DNA of 63,937 nt, taken from NCBI GenBank assembly GCA_016791115.1, contig JAEUNL010000007.1:1-63937 (forward strand), given 5' to 3'. Below, piece by piece: positions 49,400 through 59,538 of this stretch (positions within the stretch are counted from its first letter, which is position 1; each line of letters starts with the position of its first letter). The notes beneath the pieces are model-generated. The model ran no database searches and was not told where the DNA came from. It worked only from the letters and a program-made list of their open reading frames with translations. This DNA comes from Rhodocyclaceae bacterium (lineage in GTDB: Bacteria; Pseudomonadota; Gammaproteobacteria; Burkholderiales; Rhodocyclaceae). The position numbers and the translations under genes were made by a program.

Positions 49400-50645
49400 A
49401 TGAAATACGAGCTGCTGATCGGCCTGCGCTACACGCGCTCCAAGCGGCGTGCCGGCAGCGGCAACCGCTTCATATCCTTCATCTCGATGGTCTCGATGTT
49501 CGGCATCGCGCTCGGCGTGGCGGCGCTGATCACCGTGCTGTCGGTGATGAACGGCTTTCAGGAAGAGCTGCGCACGCGCATCCTCGGCGTGGCTTCGCAC
49601 ATCCAGCTTTCGGGCATGGACGACCAGCTCGCCGACTGGCAACAGGTGGCCGACGGCGTGGCGAAGCATCCCGACGTGCGGGCCGTCGCGCCCTACATCA
49701 ACGAGCAGGGGATGCTGTCGTTCGATGCGCAGGTGCGCGGCGCCGTGATCCGCGGCATCCTGCCCGACGCAGAAGACAAGGTCGCCGATTTCGCGAAGTA
49801 CATGAAGAGCGGCCGGCTCGATGCGCTGCAGCCGGGCGGCTTCGGCATCATCCTCGGGGCCGAGCTGGCGCGTGCGCTGCGCGTCTATACCGGCGACAAG
49901 GTCACGCTGATCGCGCCGCAGGGATTGGTTACGCCGGCCGCACTGGTTCCGCGCCTCAAGCAATTCACCGTGGTCGGCATCTTCGAGGCCGGCATGCAGG
50001 AGTTCGACGCCGGGCTGGCGCTGATCCACCTTGCCGATGCGCAGGTGCTGTACCGCATGGGCGAGAACGTCAGCGGCGTGCGGCTCAAGATCGACGAGCT
50101 TTTCGCCGCGCCGCGCGTGTCGCGCGAACTCGGGCCGTACCTGCCCACCGAGCTGTACGTCACCGACTGGACCAGGAGCCACGCGAACTTCTTCCGCGCC
50201 GTGGCGATCGAGAAAAACATGATGTTCATCATCCTCTCGCTGATCGTCGCAGTGGCGGCGTTCAACATCGTGTCCACGCTGGTGATGGCGGTGCGCGACA
50301 AGCAGGCCGACATCGCCATCCTGCGCACGCTGGGTGCGAGCCCGCGCAGTGTGATGGCGATCTTCATCGTGCAGGGATTGCTGATCGGCGTGGTCGGCCT
50401 GGCACTGGGCGTGGTCGGCGGCCTGCTGCTTGCCGGCAACCTCGACGTGGTGATTCCGGCGCTGGAAAAGCTGCTCGGCACCACGCTGTGGTCGAAGGAG
50501 GTCTATTACATCAGCGAGTTGCCGTCCAAGGTGCTGGCGTCAGACGTGGTGAGCATCGTCGCCATCGCTTTCGGACTCACGCTGGTTTCGACGCTCTATC
50601 CGAGCTGGCGCGCCTCGCGCATCAACCCGGCGGAGGCGCTGCGCT

Positions 50646-50653
<8 letters not shown>
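49400..50653 (+). CDS. Lipoprotein-releasing ABC transporter permease LolC/LolE
   Basis: 417 aa, four transmembrane helices: one near residues 22-50 ([27 protein letters not shown]), a large periplasmic domain, then three from ~275 ([70 protein letters not shown]). Ends in [11 protein letters not shown], the standard FtsX/LolC C-terminus. Extracts lipoproteins from the inner membrane for LolA. Single permease here, as in species with a LolF-type homodimer. Overlaps lolD. Confidence 0.94.
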
Positions 50654-51341
<688 letters not shown>

Positions 51342-51415
51342 GCGTGCATCGGCCGCATTGACGGCTATCGGCATGGCATAGCATGATGGTCGCGTCGTCG
51401 CCTTCCGGAGCCGTC

Positions 51416-51742
51416 ATGCGGGCAATACTGCGGGCAAAACCGATGCTGCTGGTCCTAGCGCTGTGCCTCGCCACGCCGGCCGGCGCGCAGGTGTTCCGCT
51501 GGACGGACAAGGAAGGTCGCGTGCATTACGGCGACGATGTCGAGCCGAACGCACGCAACGCGCGCGAAGTCACGGCTACCGTCAACACCCTCGACACCAG
51601 CGGCCTGCGCCAGCAGGCCGGCGGCGCGCAATCGTTCGCGAAATCATCCGGCGGCGGTGGCGGCTACGTGATTCCCGATCCCTCGAAGCAGCAGAAAGCC
51701 CAGGCCGCACCGCGCCGTGCCGCCTGCGGGCGACGCGGCTGA
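51416..51742 (+). CDS. DUF4124 exported protein (possibly 3'-frameshifted)
   Basis: 108 aa. Signal peptide (LVLALCLATPAGAQ) and a DUF4124 motif VFRWTDKEGRVHYGDDV right after it. Glycine-rich linker GGGGGYVIPDPSK. The frame ends in RRAACGRRG, a GC-rich nonsense-like tail, while another frame from 51717 reads DAADANSRKNADFARQRACEG, resembling the C-terminal part of such proteins; a frameshift (real or sequencing) is possible. GGAG six bases before the ATG. Confidence 0.72.
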   Translation: MRAILRAKPMLLVLALCLATPAGAQVFRWTDKEGRVHYGDDVEPNARNAREVTATVNTLDTSGLRQQAGGAQSFAKSSGGGGGYVIPDPSKQQKAQAAPRRAACGRRG

Positions 51743-51901
51743 CGCCAATTCGCGCAAGAACGCAGATTTCGCGCGGCAACGTGCCTGTGAAGGCGCATGT
51801 AGAGGCGATCTCCAGCTTGGCATGGCGGAGTGGCGCGCGCTTCCTTGTTTTCCGCATGGGCAGGCTGAAAATCGCCTGTCCGTGCGGGTTCCAGGCCGGG
51901 G

Positions 51902-52045
51902 TCAGTCAGCCGGCCGCAGTGCCGCTTCGAGTTCGACGCGTCCGCCGGGGCTGGCCATCGCGATCAGCGTCTGGCCGGCTTCGAGGCGAAAGGCGCCGTC
52001 CGGGTTGAACACCGTCTCCTTGCCGCGTCGCACGCCGAGCAGCAC
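51902..52045 (-). pseudogene. C-terminal remnant of the K+ channel gene after an in-frame stop
   Basis: Continues the channel frame exactly after the TAA at 52046-52048: 47 codons reading VLLGVRRGKETVFNPDGAF... LEAALRPAD then TGA. This is the expected C-terminal half of an RCK-C domain. Changing one base (TAA to TAC or TAT) would restore RNPHYVLLGVRRG, so the break is a single nonsense mutation or sequencing error. Confidence 0.75.
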
Positions 52046-52954
52046 TTAGTGCGGGTTGCGCAGGCCGATGTCGCCGAGGGCGCGCGGCGCGAAGTCCGGC
52101 GGCACCGCCACCTCCTCGAAGCGCAACTTGTGTTCGGAACGCAGCATCTCGTCGAGAAAGGAGACCACCACCGGACGGATCATCGCCGATGCGATGCGCA
52201 TGCCGCCGGTGAAATCGGGCGACACGACGACGTCGGCGCCGGCCTTGCGCATCTTTTCGGTGTTGCGCAGCTCGTGGCAGCGCGCGACGACGCGGATGCC
52301 CGGATTGATCTGCTTTGCGGTGAGGCAGATCATCAGGTTGCGGCTGTCGTCGCCGGTGACCGCAAAAATGCCTTTCGCATCGCCGATGTCGGCGCGGTCG
52401 AGCACGTCGTCATCCGAGGCGTCGCCGTGCAGGTAGAGCAGGGCGGGAAAGCGCTCGGTGTGCTGCTCGATGGTGTCGAAATTCTCGTCGATCGCCACGA
52501 AGTGGTGGTTGGTCGCCTGCAGCTCGGTGGCGACGTTGCGGCCGACGCGCCCGAAGCCGCAGACGATGTAGTGATTGCGCAACTTGCGTATCGCGTTTTC
52601 CATGCGGCGCCTCCGCAGCGCTTCGTTGAGATCGGTTTCGAGGAAGAAGACGGTCAGGCTGGAGAAGATGAAGGTCACCAGCCCGAAGCCGGCAAACGAG
52701 ACGAAGGCGGCGAACAGGCGTCCGGCGTCGGTCTGGCTGAGATCGACCACCTCGCTGTAGCCGACCGTGGTGATGGTGATGGCCGTCATGTAGAAGGCAT
52801 CGAAGGCATCGGTGTCCGGGCCGCCGAAGCGCAGGAAGCCCAATGTTCCGGCAGCGAGCAGACCCGCCAGCAGGAACGATGCCCAGACAATCCGCTTGAG
52901 CACGCGTGGGGTCGGTGTTGTCGATTTGGCGAGCCGGTGGGTGACGATGTTCAT
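52046..52954 (-). CDS. Potassium channel with RCK domain, truncated by an in-frame stop
   Basis: 302 aa to the TAA (349 residues plus the stop if read through). Transmembrane helix ~26-48, pore helix and filter AITITTVGYSE (about residues 62-82), second helix LFAAFVSFAGFGLVTFIFSSLTVFF. RCK-N Rossmann domain: HYIVCGFGRVGRNVATELQ...FVAIDEN. RCK-C begins FEEVAVPPDFAPRALGDIG and is cut. Kch/TrkA-like ligand-gated channel. ATG overlaps the DUF2062 stop. Confidence 0.82.
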   Translation of the reverse strand: MNIVTHRLAKSTTPTPRVLKRIVWASFLLAGLLAAGTLGFLRFGGPDTDAFDAFYMTAITITTVGYSEVVDLSQTDAGRLFAAFVSFAGFGLVTFIFSSLTVFFLETDLNEALRRRRMENAIRKLRNHYIVCGFGRVGRNVATELQATNHHFVAIDENFDTIEQHTERFPALLYLHGDASDDDVLDRADIGDAKGIFAVTGDDSRNLMICLTAKQINPGIRVVARCHELRNTEKMRKAGADVVVSPDFTGGMRIASAMIRPVVVSFLDEMLRSEHKLRFEEVAVPPDFAPRALGDIGLRNPH

Positions 52955-53487
52955 CGCCTTGCGCCGCGGCGCTGCCATGCCCGCACCAGGTACCAGCGCC
53001 AGGCGGCGCGCACGGCAAGGTAGCCGGTGAGCGAGAGCAGTGTCGCGAGCAGGACGAGGCCGACGAACAGCGGCTTGCCGAGGCCACCCATCCAGTCGAG
53101 CAATTGCTGGCCCCAGGCGGCGAGCGACTGCTCGCCCCATTCCGGCGGTGCGACGAACTCGCCGCCACTACCGCCGAGCACCAGTTCGCCGAGCCCGAAG
53201 GCGACGAAGTAGAGCGGCACGATGGTCAGGGGATTGGTGTAGAAGGTGGAGAACAGGGCGAGCGGCAGATTGACCCGCAGCGCGATGCAGGCAAGGGCGG
53301 CGCCGAGCACCTGGAACGGGCCGGGGATCAGGCCGCAGAACAGGCCCACCGCCACGGCACCGGCCGCGGAGTGGCGGTTAAGGTGCCACAGGCGCGGATG
53401 GGTTAGCGCGTCGCCGAAGATGGACAGCCAGCGATTCTCGCGAATCTTTTCAGGGTCCGGCAGGTACTTGCGAATGTGCTTGCGCAT
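52951..53487 (-). CDS. DUF2062 inner-membrane protein
   Basis: 178 aa. N-terminal basic segment (MRKHIRKYLPDPEKIRENRWL), then a membrane region with SAAGAVAVGLFCGLIPGPFQVLGAALACIALRVNLPLALFSTFYTNPLTIVPLYFVAFGLGELVLG, the hallmark of DUF2062, and a final transmembrane helix. Function unknown. Start at 53487; the longer frame upstream is unlikely. Overlaps the channel gene by four bases. Confidence 0.9.
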   Translation of the reverse strand: MRKHIRKYLPDPEKIRENRWLSIFGDALTHPRLWHLNRHSAAGAVAVGLFCGLIPGPFQVLGAALACIALRVNLPLALFSTFYTNPLTIVPLYFVAFGLGELVLGGSGGEFVAPPEWGEQSLAAWGQQLLDWMGGLGKPLFVGLVLLATLLSLTGYLAVRAAWRWYLVRAWQRRGARR

Positions 53488-53602
53488 ACGGGGTCTTGCG
53501 CAGATGTGTGTCTTTGCGATTCTAGCGGAATCGGATACTTGCCTCGCGCCGCGTCTGCGGTTACAAGCCAGTTCCACACATTCGTTTGTCACAGCTCAGC
53601 AA

Positions 53603-55405
53603 ATGGACCAGGAACTCGACCGCCCGCGCGGCATCCCCCACCTTTACCGCGAGCTGTGGCGTTATGCCGAGGGCGCGCGCGGCGTGCTGCTCGGCGCCTT
53701 CGCGCTGCTGCTCGGGTCGCAACTGTTCAAGCTGGCGGTGCCCTGGCTCGCCGGCCAGGCGATCAACCGCATCCAGGCCGGTGGCCTGGCCGGGCTATCG
53801 GAGGCCGGGCTGCTGCTGGCCGGCGTGTTCACCGCCACGGCGGCGAGCTGGGCGCTGCACGGGCCGGGCCGCGTGCTCGAACGCAACGCGGCGATGAAGG
53901 TGCGCGAAAGGATTTTCGGCGCGCTGACGCGCCGCGTGCTGGACGCCCCCCTGTCGTGGCACGAACAGCGCCACACCGCCGAGACGGTGAGCCGCGTGAA
54001 CCAGGCCACCGGTTCGCTCTACGGCTTCGCCGAAAGCCAGTACATCTATCTGCAGAATTCGGTGCGCCTGATCGGTCCGGTGATTGCGCTGTGGCTGATC
54101 ACGCCGGCCGTGGGCGCGGTGGCGATCTGCGGCTACGTCCTGCTCGGTTACCTGATCAGCCGATTCGACAAGCGCATGATGGAATACGCGCTGATCGAGA
54201 ATCAGACCGAGCGGCGCTTGTCCGCCGCGCTGATCGACTCGCTGTCCAACATCACGACGGTCTTTTCCCTGCGCCGTCGCAGCGGCGTCGCGCGCATGAT
54301 GACCGAGCGCATGCGCGCCACCTTTCCGCCGTTGCGCCGGAGCATGGTGCTCAACGAGGCCAAGTGGTGCACCGTCGATCTGCTTTCCGCCCTGCTTTGG
54401 TGCGTGCTGATCGCGCTCTATGCCTGGCTGGCGTCGCGTGGCGCGACCGGTGCGGACCACGAGGTGCTCAAGCTCGGCAACGTGTTCATGGTCTATGAAT
54501 ACGCGCGCGAGGCCGGCGACGTGATCACCGCCATCGCGGTGCATTACTCCGGCATCGTCGGCACCCAGTCGTCCTACGCCGCGGCGCAGCCGATCGAAAA
54601 TGCGGGCAGCGAGTCGTGGGCCGACGAACTGGCGCCGAGCGGCTGGCGCGAACTGCGCATGGATGGCGTGCGCTTCTCGCACGCGGCGGCACGCAGCGAT
54701 GCGCCGGCACTCGAGGGCGTCGACCTCACGCTGCGGCGCGGCCGGCGCTACGCGCTGGTCGGCCCGAGCGGCGCCGGCAAGAGCACGCTGCTGCGCCTGC
54801 TGGCAGGACTCGACCGGCCGCAGGCCGGTTCGATGCGCTTCGACGAGGATGCGCCGGCCGACCCGGCGCTGCGCCTGCGTCAGGAAGCCACGCTGATTCC
54901 GCAGCAGGCGGAGATCTTCGAGGGCAGCCTGCGGGAAAACCTGCTGCTCGGCGCCGCGGCCGACGAGGGGCAGCTCGACGGTGCGGTGCGCATTGCCGCC
55001 GCGGAGGACTTCGTTGCCGGTTTGCCGCAGGGGCTGGACACGCCGGTGGCGGAGCGCGGCGCCAACTGGTCCGGCGGGCAGCGCCAGCGCCTTGCGCTGG
55101 CCCGCGGCATGCTGGCGGCGCAAGGCAGCTCCCTGCTGCTGCTCGACGAGCCGACCAGCAGCCTCGACCCGGACACCGAGCGCAAGGTGCTCGAGCGCAT
55201 GCTCACGAGCCACGCGGGCGCCTGCGTGGTGTCCTCGCTGCACCGGCTCAACCTGCTCGACCGCTTCGACGAGGTGGTGCTGATGCAGAACGGCCGCGTA
55301 CTCGACGTGGCGCCCCCGGGCGAGCTGGCGCTGCGCTCGCAGGTGTTCCGCGACCTCCTCTCGGCACAGGCCGGCACGCAGGCGCCGGCGCCCTCGGGCG
55401 CCTGA
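53603..55405 (+). CDS. ABC transporter, fused permease and ATPase (exporter type)
   Basis: 600 aa. Six-helix ABC transmembrane domain (residues ~25-330) with a RVNQATGSLYGF coupling region. The nucleotide-binding domain has Walker A GPSGAGKST, Q-loop LIPQQAEIFEG, signature WSGGQRQRLALARG, Walker B LLLLDEPTSSLD and H-switch SLHRL. MsbA/MDR-like half-transporter; substrate unknown. The signature and D-loop are canonical. comEC follows 6 bases later. Confidence 0.9.
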   Translation: MDQELDRPRGIPHLYRELWRYAEGARGVLLGAFALLLGSQLFKLAVPWLAGQAINRIQAGGLAGLSEAGLLLAGVFTATAASWALHGPGRVLERNAAMKVRERIFGALTRRVLDAPLSWHEQRHTAETVSRVNQATGSLYGFAESQYIYLQNSVRLIGPVIALWLITPAVGAVAICGYVLLGYLISRFDKRMMEYALIENQTERRLSAALIDSLSNITTVFSLRRRSGVARMMTERMRATFPPLRRSMVLNEAKWCTVDLLSALLWCVLIALYAWLASRGATGADHEVLKLGNVFMVYEYAREAGDVITAIAVHYSGIVGTQSSYAAAQPIENAGSESWADELAPSGWRELRMDGVRFSHAAARSDAPALEGVDLTLRRGRRYALVGPSGAGKSTLLRLLAGLDRPQAGSMRFDEDAPADPALRLRQEATLIPQQAEIFEGSLRENLLLGAAADEGQLDGAVRIAAAEDFVAGLPQGLDTPVAERGANWSGGQRQRLALARGMLAAQGSSLLLLDEPTSSLDPDTERKVLERMLTSHAGACVVSSLHRLNLLDRFDEVVLMQNGRVLDVAPPGELALRSQVFRDLLSAQAGTQAPAPSGA

Positions 55406-55411
55406 TCGCGC

Positions 55412-57760
55412 GTGCGGCTGGCGATCCTCGCTTTCGCGTTCGGCGTGTGGGCGTGCCAGTGGCAGGCCGCGCTGCCGGCGCTGGGCGTGCTCGCCGCCAT
55501 CGCGGCCGCAGCCTGTGCGCTGGCTGCGCTCGCCGCGCGTGCCGGTAGTGCGCCGTTGCGCCGCGGCGCAGTCGTGCTCGCTGCGGCCGGCATCGGCTTC
55601 GTCTGGGCGTGCGGCTACGGCATGTTGCGCCTGGCCGAATCGCTCCCTGCCGACCTCGAAGGGCGCGACATCGCGGTCGTCGGCATCGTCGCCGGACTGC
55701 CGCAGGCGCTCGATGCCGGACAGCGTTTCGTGTTCGAGGTCGAACATGCCGAGTCCGAGGGCGTGCCGCGACGGCTGCTGCTCGGCTGGTATCGCGGTCG
55801 CGCCGAGGCGGAGTCGGATCTTGCACGCCAGGTGCATGCGGGCGAGCGCTGGCGCCTGACGGTGCGGATCAAGCGTCCGCACGGCAACCTCAATCCCCAC
55901 GGCTACGACTACGAGGCACAGCTGTTCGAGCGCGGGCTGCGCGCCACCGGCTACGTGCGCAACGGTGCGGCTGCGCTGAAGATGGCCGATTTCGTCGCCA
56001 CGCCGATGACATTCGTCGAACGCCTGCGCGAGCGCACGCGCGAACGCATTCTTGCCGCGCTGCCCGATGCGCCGCTGGCGGGTGTGCTGGTCGCCCTGGT
56101 GATCGGCGATCAGCAGGCCATCGGCGGCGAGCTGTGGGAGCGTTTCAATCGCAGCGGCATCACGCATCTGATGGCGATTTCCGGCCTCCACATCACGATG
56201 CTGGCGGGCATCGCGGCGATGCTGGTCGGCGGCATCTGGCGCCGTGTGCCGTGGCTTGCGCTGCGGCTGCCGGCGCAAAAGGCGGCGGCGCTGGCCGGCG
56301 TGCTCGGTGCCGGTGCCTATTGCCTGCTCGCCGGGTTCGCAGTGCCGGCACAGCGCACGCTGATCATGCTCGCCGTGGTCGCCATCGCGTTGTGGGCAGG
56401 GCGTTTGACGCATGGCAGCCGCGTGCTCGCGCTGGCGCTGCTGGCGGTGCTGCTGTTCGATCCCCTGGCGATCCTCTCGGCCGGTTTCTGGCTGTCGTTC
56501 GGCGCGGTTGCCGTGCTGCTTTACGCCGATGCCGGCCGCATCGGACATGCCAGCCGGCGCGGCTGGCTGCGCCGTGCGCTGCATGCGCAGTGGGCGGTGA
56601 CGCTGGCGCTGCTGCCGGCCCTGCTTGCGCTGTTCCAGCAGTTTTCGCTGGTGTCGCCACTTGCGAACGCGTTCGCGATTCCGCTGGTCAGCCTGGCGAT
56701 CACGCCACTTGCGCTGCTCGGCAGCCTGCTGCACCTCGACCTGCTGCTGGTTGTCGCCAACCAGTTGGCGGAATGGATGATGCTGGGCATCGACGCGCTG
56801 TCCGGCGCGGGCTGGGCGGTGTGGCAGCAGGCGGCGCCGCCGTGGTGGGCCGTGCTGCTCGGGTCGATCGGCTGCGCCATCGTCCTGCTGCCGCGGGGTT
56901 TCCCGGCGCGCAGCCTCGGCGCAATCATGCTGCTGCCGCTGCTGACGGTGCAGGGGCCGCGTCCGGCCGAAGGGGCGGCGCGCGTCACGGTGCTCGATGT
57001 CGGGCAGGGGCTTGCCGTACACGTGCAGACGGCGGCGCACGACCTCGTCTATGACACCGGGCCGCAGTTCTCGATCGAGGCAAACAGCGGCACTCGCATC
57101 ATCCTGCCCTACCTGCGCGCGCTCGGGGTGGGCCGGCTGGACCGGCTGATCGTGACCCACCAGGACCGCGACCACTCGGGCGGCGCCGAAGCCCTGCTCG
57201 CCGCGCTGCCGGTATCGCTGACGCAAAGCTCGCTCGGCGACGACTCGCCCTACCGGCTGTCGGCGCCCGGCCGGCAGCCCTGCAGCGACGGCGAGGCATG
57301 GGAGTGGGACGGCGTGCGCTTCGAGATGCTGCATCCGCGTGCCGCGGCTTATGCGTTGCCGCTGGCGAAGACCAATGACCTGTCATGCGTGCTGATGGTG
57401 ACGGCTGGCGGGCACAGCATGTTGCTGACCGGCGATATCGAAGCGGTGTCGGAACTCGACCTGATCGCGCGCCACGGTGCGCGCTTGCATGCCGACGTGC
57501 TGCTGGCGCCGCACCACGGCAGCCGCACGTCGTCGCACCCGGTGTTCATCGATGCGGTGGCACCCGCGGCGGTGGTGCTTCCGGTCGGCTACCGCAACCG
57601 CTTCCGCCATCCCAACGGCGAGGTCATGGCGCGCTACGCGCAGCGCAATGTCGCGGTACATCGCACCGACAGCGACGGCGCGGTGATCGTGTCGCTGGGC
57701 GATACGCTCGCGATCGAACACACCCGCGCACTGCGGCGGCGCTACTGGCACGCGGGCTGA
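55412..57760 (+). CDS. comEC: DNA internalisation/competence protein ComEC/Rec2
   Basis: 782 aa with GTG start. N-terminal membrane helices and an OB-like DUF4131 domain (~residues 85-190: RDIAVVGIVAGLPQ, GNLNPHGYDYEAQL). Competence domain with SGITHLMAISGLHITMLAGI and ALWAGRLTHGSRVLALALLAVLLFDPLAILSAGFWLSFGAV. C-terminal metallo-beta-lactamase-like domain with LDVGQGLAVHVQTA, VTHQDRDHSGGAEALL, TGDIE and LLAPHHGSRTSS. Transports single-stranded DNA across the inner membrane during natural transformation. Confidence 0.94.
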   Translation: MRLAILAFAFGVWACQWQAALPALGVLAAIAAAACALAALAARAGSAPLRRGAVVLAAAGIGFVWACGYGMLRLAESLPADLEGRDIAVVGIVAGLPQALDAGQRFVFEVEHAESEGVPRRLLLGWYRGRAEAESDLARQVHAGERWRLTVRIKRPHGNLNPHGYDYEAQLFERGLRATGYVRNGAAALKMADFVATPMTFVERLRERTRERILAALPDAPLAGVLVALVIGDQQAIGGELWERFNRSGITHLMAISGLHITMLAGIAAMLVGGIWRRVPWLALRLPAQKAAALAGVLGAGAYCLLAGFAVPAQRTLIMLAVVAIALWAGRLTHGSRVLALALLAVLLFDPLAILSAGFWLSFGAVAVLLYADAGRIGHASRRGWLRRALHAQWAVTLALLPALLALFQQFSLVSPLANAFAIPLVSLAITPLALLGSLLHLDLLLVVANQLAEWMMLGIDALSGAGWAVWQQAAPPWWAVLLGSIGCAIVLLPRGFPARSLGAIMLLPLLTVQGPRPAEGAARVTVLDVGQGLAVHVQTAAHDLVYDTGPQFSIEANSGTRIILPYLRALGVGRLDRLIVTHQDRDHSGGAEALLAALPVSLTQSSLGDDSPYRLSAPGRQPCSDGEAWEWDGVRFEMLHPRAAAYALPLAKTNDLSCVLMVTAGGHSMLLTGDIEAVSELDLIARHGARLHADVLLAPHHGSRTSSHPVFIDAVAPAAVVLPVGYRNRFRHPNGEVMARYAQRNVAVHRTDSDGAVIVSLGDTLAIEHTRALRRRYWHAG

Positions 57761-57811
57761 GGCCCGCTGTGCGATGTTAGACTCCGTGCCGAATCCTGCC
57801 GCCCCGATCCG

Positions 57812-58723
57812 ATGAGCCTGTTCGATTCCCTGCGCCGATGGTTTTCCCCGCAACCCGCGCCCGCGCCGATGCGCGCGCAGCGCGTGCAATGTGCCGGCCC
57901 GCATGGCCTGCATCGCATGGCGTACACGGAGTGGGGCGATCCGGCCAATCCGCGCGTGCTGGTTTGCGTGCACGGCTTGACGCGCCAGGGGCGCGACTTC
58001 GACTTCCTGGCACGCGCGCTGGCGGCGGACTATCGCGTCGTCTGCCCCGACGTGGTCGGACGCGGACGCAGCGACTGGCACGCGGTGAAGGCCGATTACG
58101 CCCTGCCGAACTACGTCAATGACATGGTCACGCTGATCGCGCGGCTCGGCGTGGAGCAGGTGCATTGGGTCGGCACCTCGATGGGCGGGCTGATCGGCAT
58201 GATCCTCGCCAGCCTGCCGAACACGCCGATCGCCCGTCTGGTGCTCAACGACGTCGGCCCGGTGGTGACGGTCGCCTCGCTGCGCCGCCTGCAGGATTAC
58301 GTGGGCAAGGCGCCGCCGTTTCGCGACATCGCCGAGGCCGAGTCCTACATCCGCACCGTCAGCGCGCCGTTCGGGCTGCTGAGCGACGCGCAGTGGCGCC
58401 ACTTGACCGAGCACGAGATCCGCCCGCGCGAGGATGGCGGGGTGGAGCTGAACTACGATCCCGGCATCGCCGAACCCTTTCGCGCCACGCCGCTGCTGGC
58501 CGACGTAGACCTGTGGGGCATCTACGATGCGATCCGTTGCCCGACGCTGGTGCTGCGCGGTGAGCAATCCGACCTGCTCACGCACGATGTGTGGCGCGAG
58601 ATGCAGGGGCGCGGCCCGCGTGCCAACGGGGCGGAGATTCCCGATGTCGGCCATGCGCCGATGCTGATGGATGACGATCAGATCGCCGTGGTGCGCGATT
58701 TCCTGCTGGCGGGGCGAACATGA
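57812..58723 (+). CDS. Alpha/beta-hydrolase
   Basis: 303 aa. Oxyanion region LVCVHGLTRQGRDFDFLARAL, nucleophile elbow WVGTSMGGLIG with Ser in GxSxG, acid LRGEQSDLL and catalytic His near IPDVGHAPMLM. Cytoplasmic esterase/hydrolase of unknown substrate. Coupled to the DUF599 gene by a four-base overlap. Confidence 0.9.
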   Translation: MSLFDSLRRWFSPQPAPAPMRAQRVQCAGPHGLHRMAYTEWGDPANPRVLVCVHGLTRQGRDFDFLARALAADYRVVCPDVVGRGRSDWHAVKADYALPNYVNDMVTLIARLGVEQVHWVGTSMGGLIGMILASLPNTPIARLVLNDVGPVVTVASLRRLQDYVGKAPPFRDIAEAESYIRTVSAPFGLLSDAQWRHLTEHEIRPREDGGVELNYDPGIAEPFRATPLLADVDLWGIYDAIRCPTLVLRGEQSDLLTHDVWREMQGRGPRANGAEIPDVGHAPMLMDDDQIAVVRDFLLAGRT

Positions 58724-59412
58724 TTCGCCAGTTGCTCGGGCAGCTCACATCGGCGGACTGGATTGCGCTCTGCGTGTTCCTCGCGAGCTGGATCGGCTAC
58801 AGCCGGATTGCCGACCACGGCATCGGCGAGCGCATCGGCCTGGTCGGCGCCAGCCATCGACACCGGCTCGAATGGGCGCGGCGCCTGATGGAGCGCGACA
58901 ACCGCATTGCCGATTCGGCGCTGGTGGGCAACCTGCTTTCGTCGGTGAGCTTCTATGCCAACACCACCATCTACATCATCGCCGGCCTGCTCGCCGTCAT
59001 GGGCACGCTCGACAAGGTGATCAGCGTCACGGCGGACCTGCCTTTCGCGCGCGAGGTGTCGCGCGAGCTGTGGGAGGTGAAAGTCCTGCTGCTGCTCGCG
59101 GTGTTCGTGGTGGCGTATTTCAAGTTCACCTGGTCGATACGGCAGTTCAACTTCCTGTCGATCCTGATCGGCGCCTCGCCGGAGTCGGGTGCCGACGCCG
59201 CCGAGCGCGAACGTCACGCGCAACGCATCGCGCGGGTGAACAGCTATGCCGGCGACGAGTTCAATCGCGGTATCCGCGCCTACTACTTCGGGCTCGCCGC
59301 AGTGAGCTGGTTCGTGCATCCGTGGATGTTCATCGCGCTCACCGCGATGATCGTGCTGGTGATGGCGCGGCGCGATTTCGCCTCGCCGACGCTGGCGGTG
59401 CTGCGCGAATAA
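58720..59412 (+). CDS. DUF599 inner-membrane protein
   Basis: 230 aa with about four transmembrane helices. Contains the DUF599 features RRLMERDNRIADSALVGNLLSSVSFYANTTIYIIAGLLAVMG, FKFTWSIRQFNFLSILIGASP and FNRGIRAYYFGLAAVSWFVHPWMFI. Function unknown. Two hairpins follow its stop (59423-59448, 59477-59493). Confidence 0.9.
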   Translation: MIRQLLGQLTSADWIALCVFLASWIGYSRIADHGIGERIGLVGASHRHRLEWARRLMERDNRIADSALVGNLLSSVSFYANTTIYIIAGLLAVMGTLDKVISVTADLPFAREVSRELWEVKVLLLLAVFVVAYFKFTWSIRQFNFLSILIGASPESGADAAERERHAQRIARVNSYAGDEFNRGIRAYYFGLAAVSWFVHPWMFIALTAMIVLVMARRDFASPTLAVLRE

Positions 59413-59422
59413 CGGCTGCGCT

Positions 59423-59493
59423 GCAAGGCGCATGGAATGGCGCTTTGCAAGGTGCATGCCCTGAGGACAAGAGCAGATGCCGGTTCCCGGCAT
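59423..59493. terminator. Two hairpins between convergent genes
   Basis: GCAAGGCGC (59423-59431) pairs with GCGCTTTGC (59440-59448) with one G-U; ATGCCGG (59477-59483) pairs with CCGGCAT (59487-59493) around a 3-base loop. They lie between the + strand DUF599 gene and the minus-strand thioredoxin gene. No clear T-runs. Confidence 0.4.
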
Positions 59494-59538
59494 GGCACCC
59501 TTGTCATCAAGGCGCCACACCGGTTGCGGGCCGGTCCG

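Noticed and set aside
53795..57334. Very long minus-strand frame (~1180 codons) opposite the ABC transporter and comEC
   Set aside because: Opposite two well-supported genes; composition (Gln/Arg/His-rich) is typical of reverse-frame translation.
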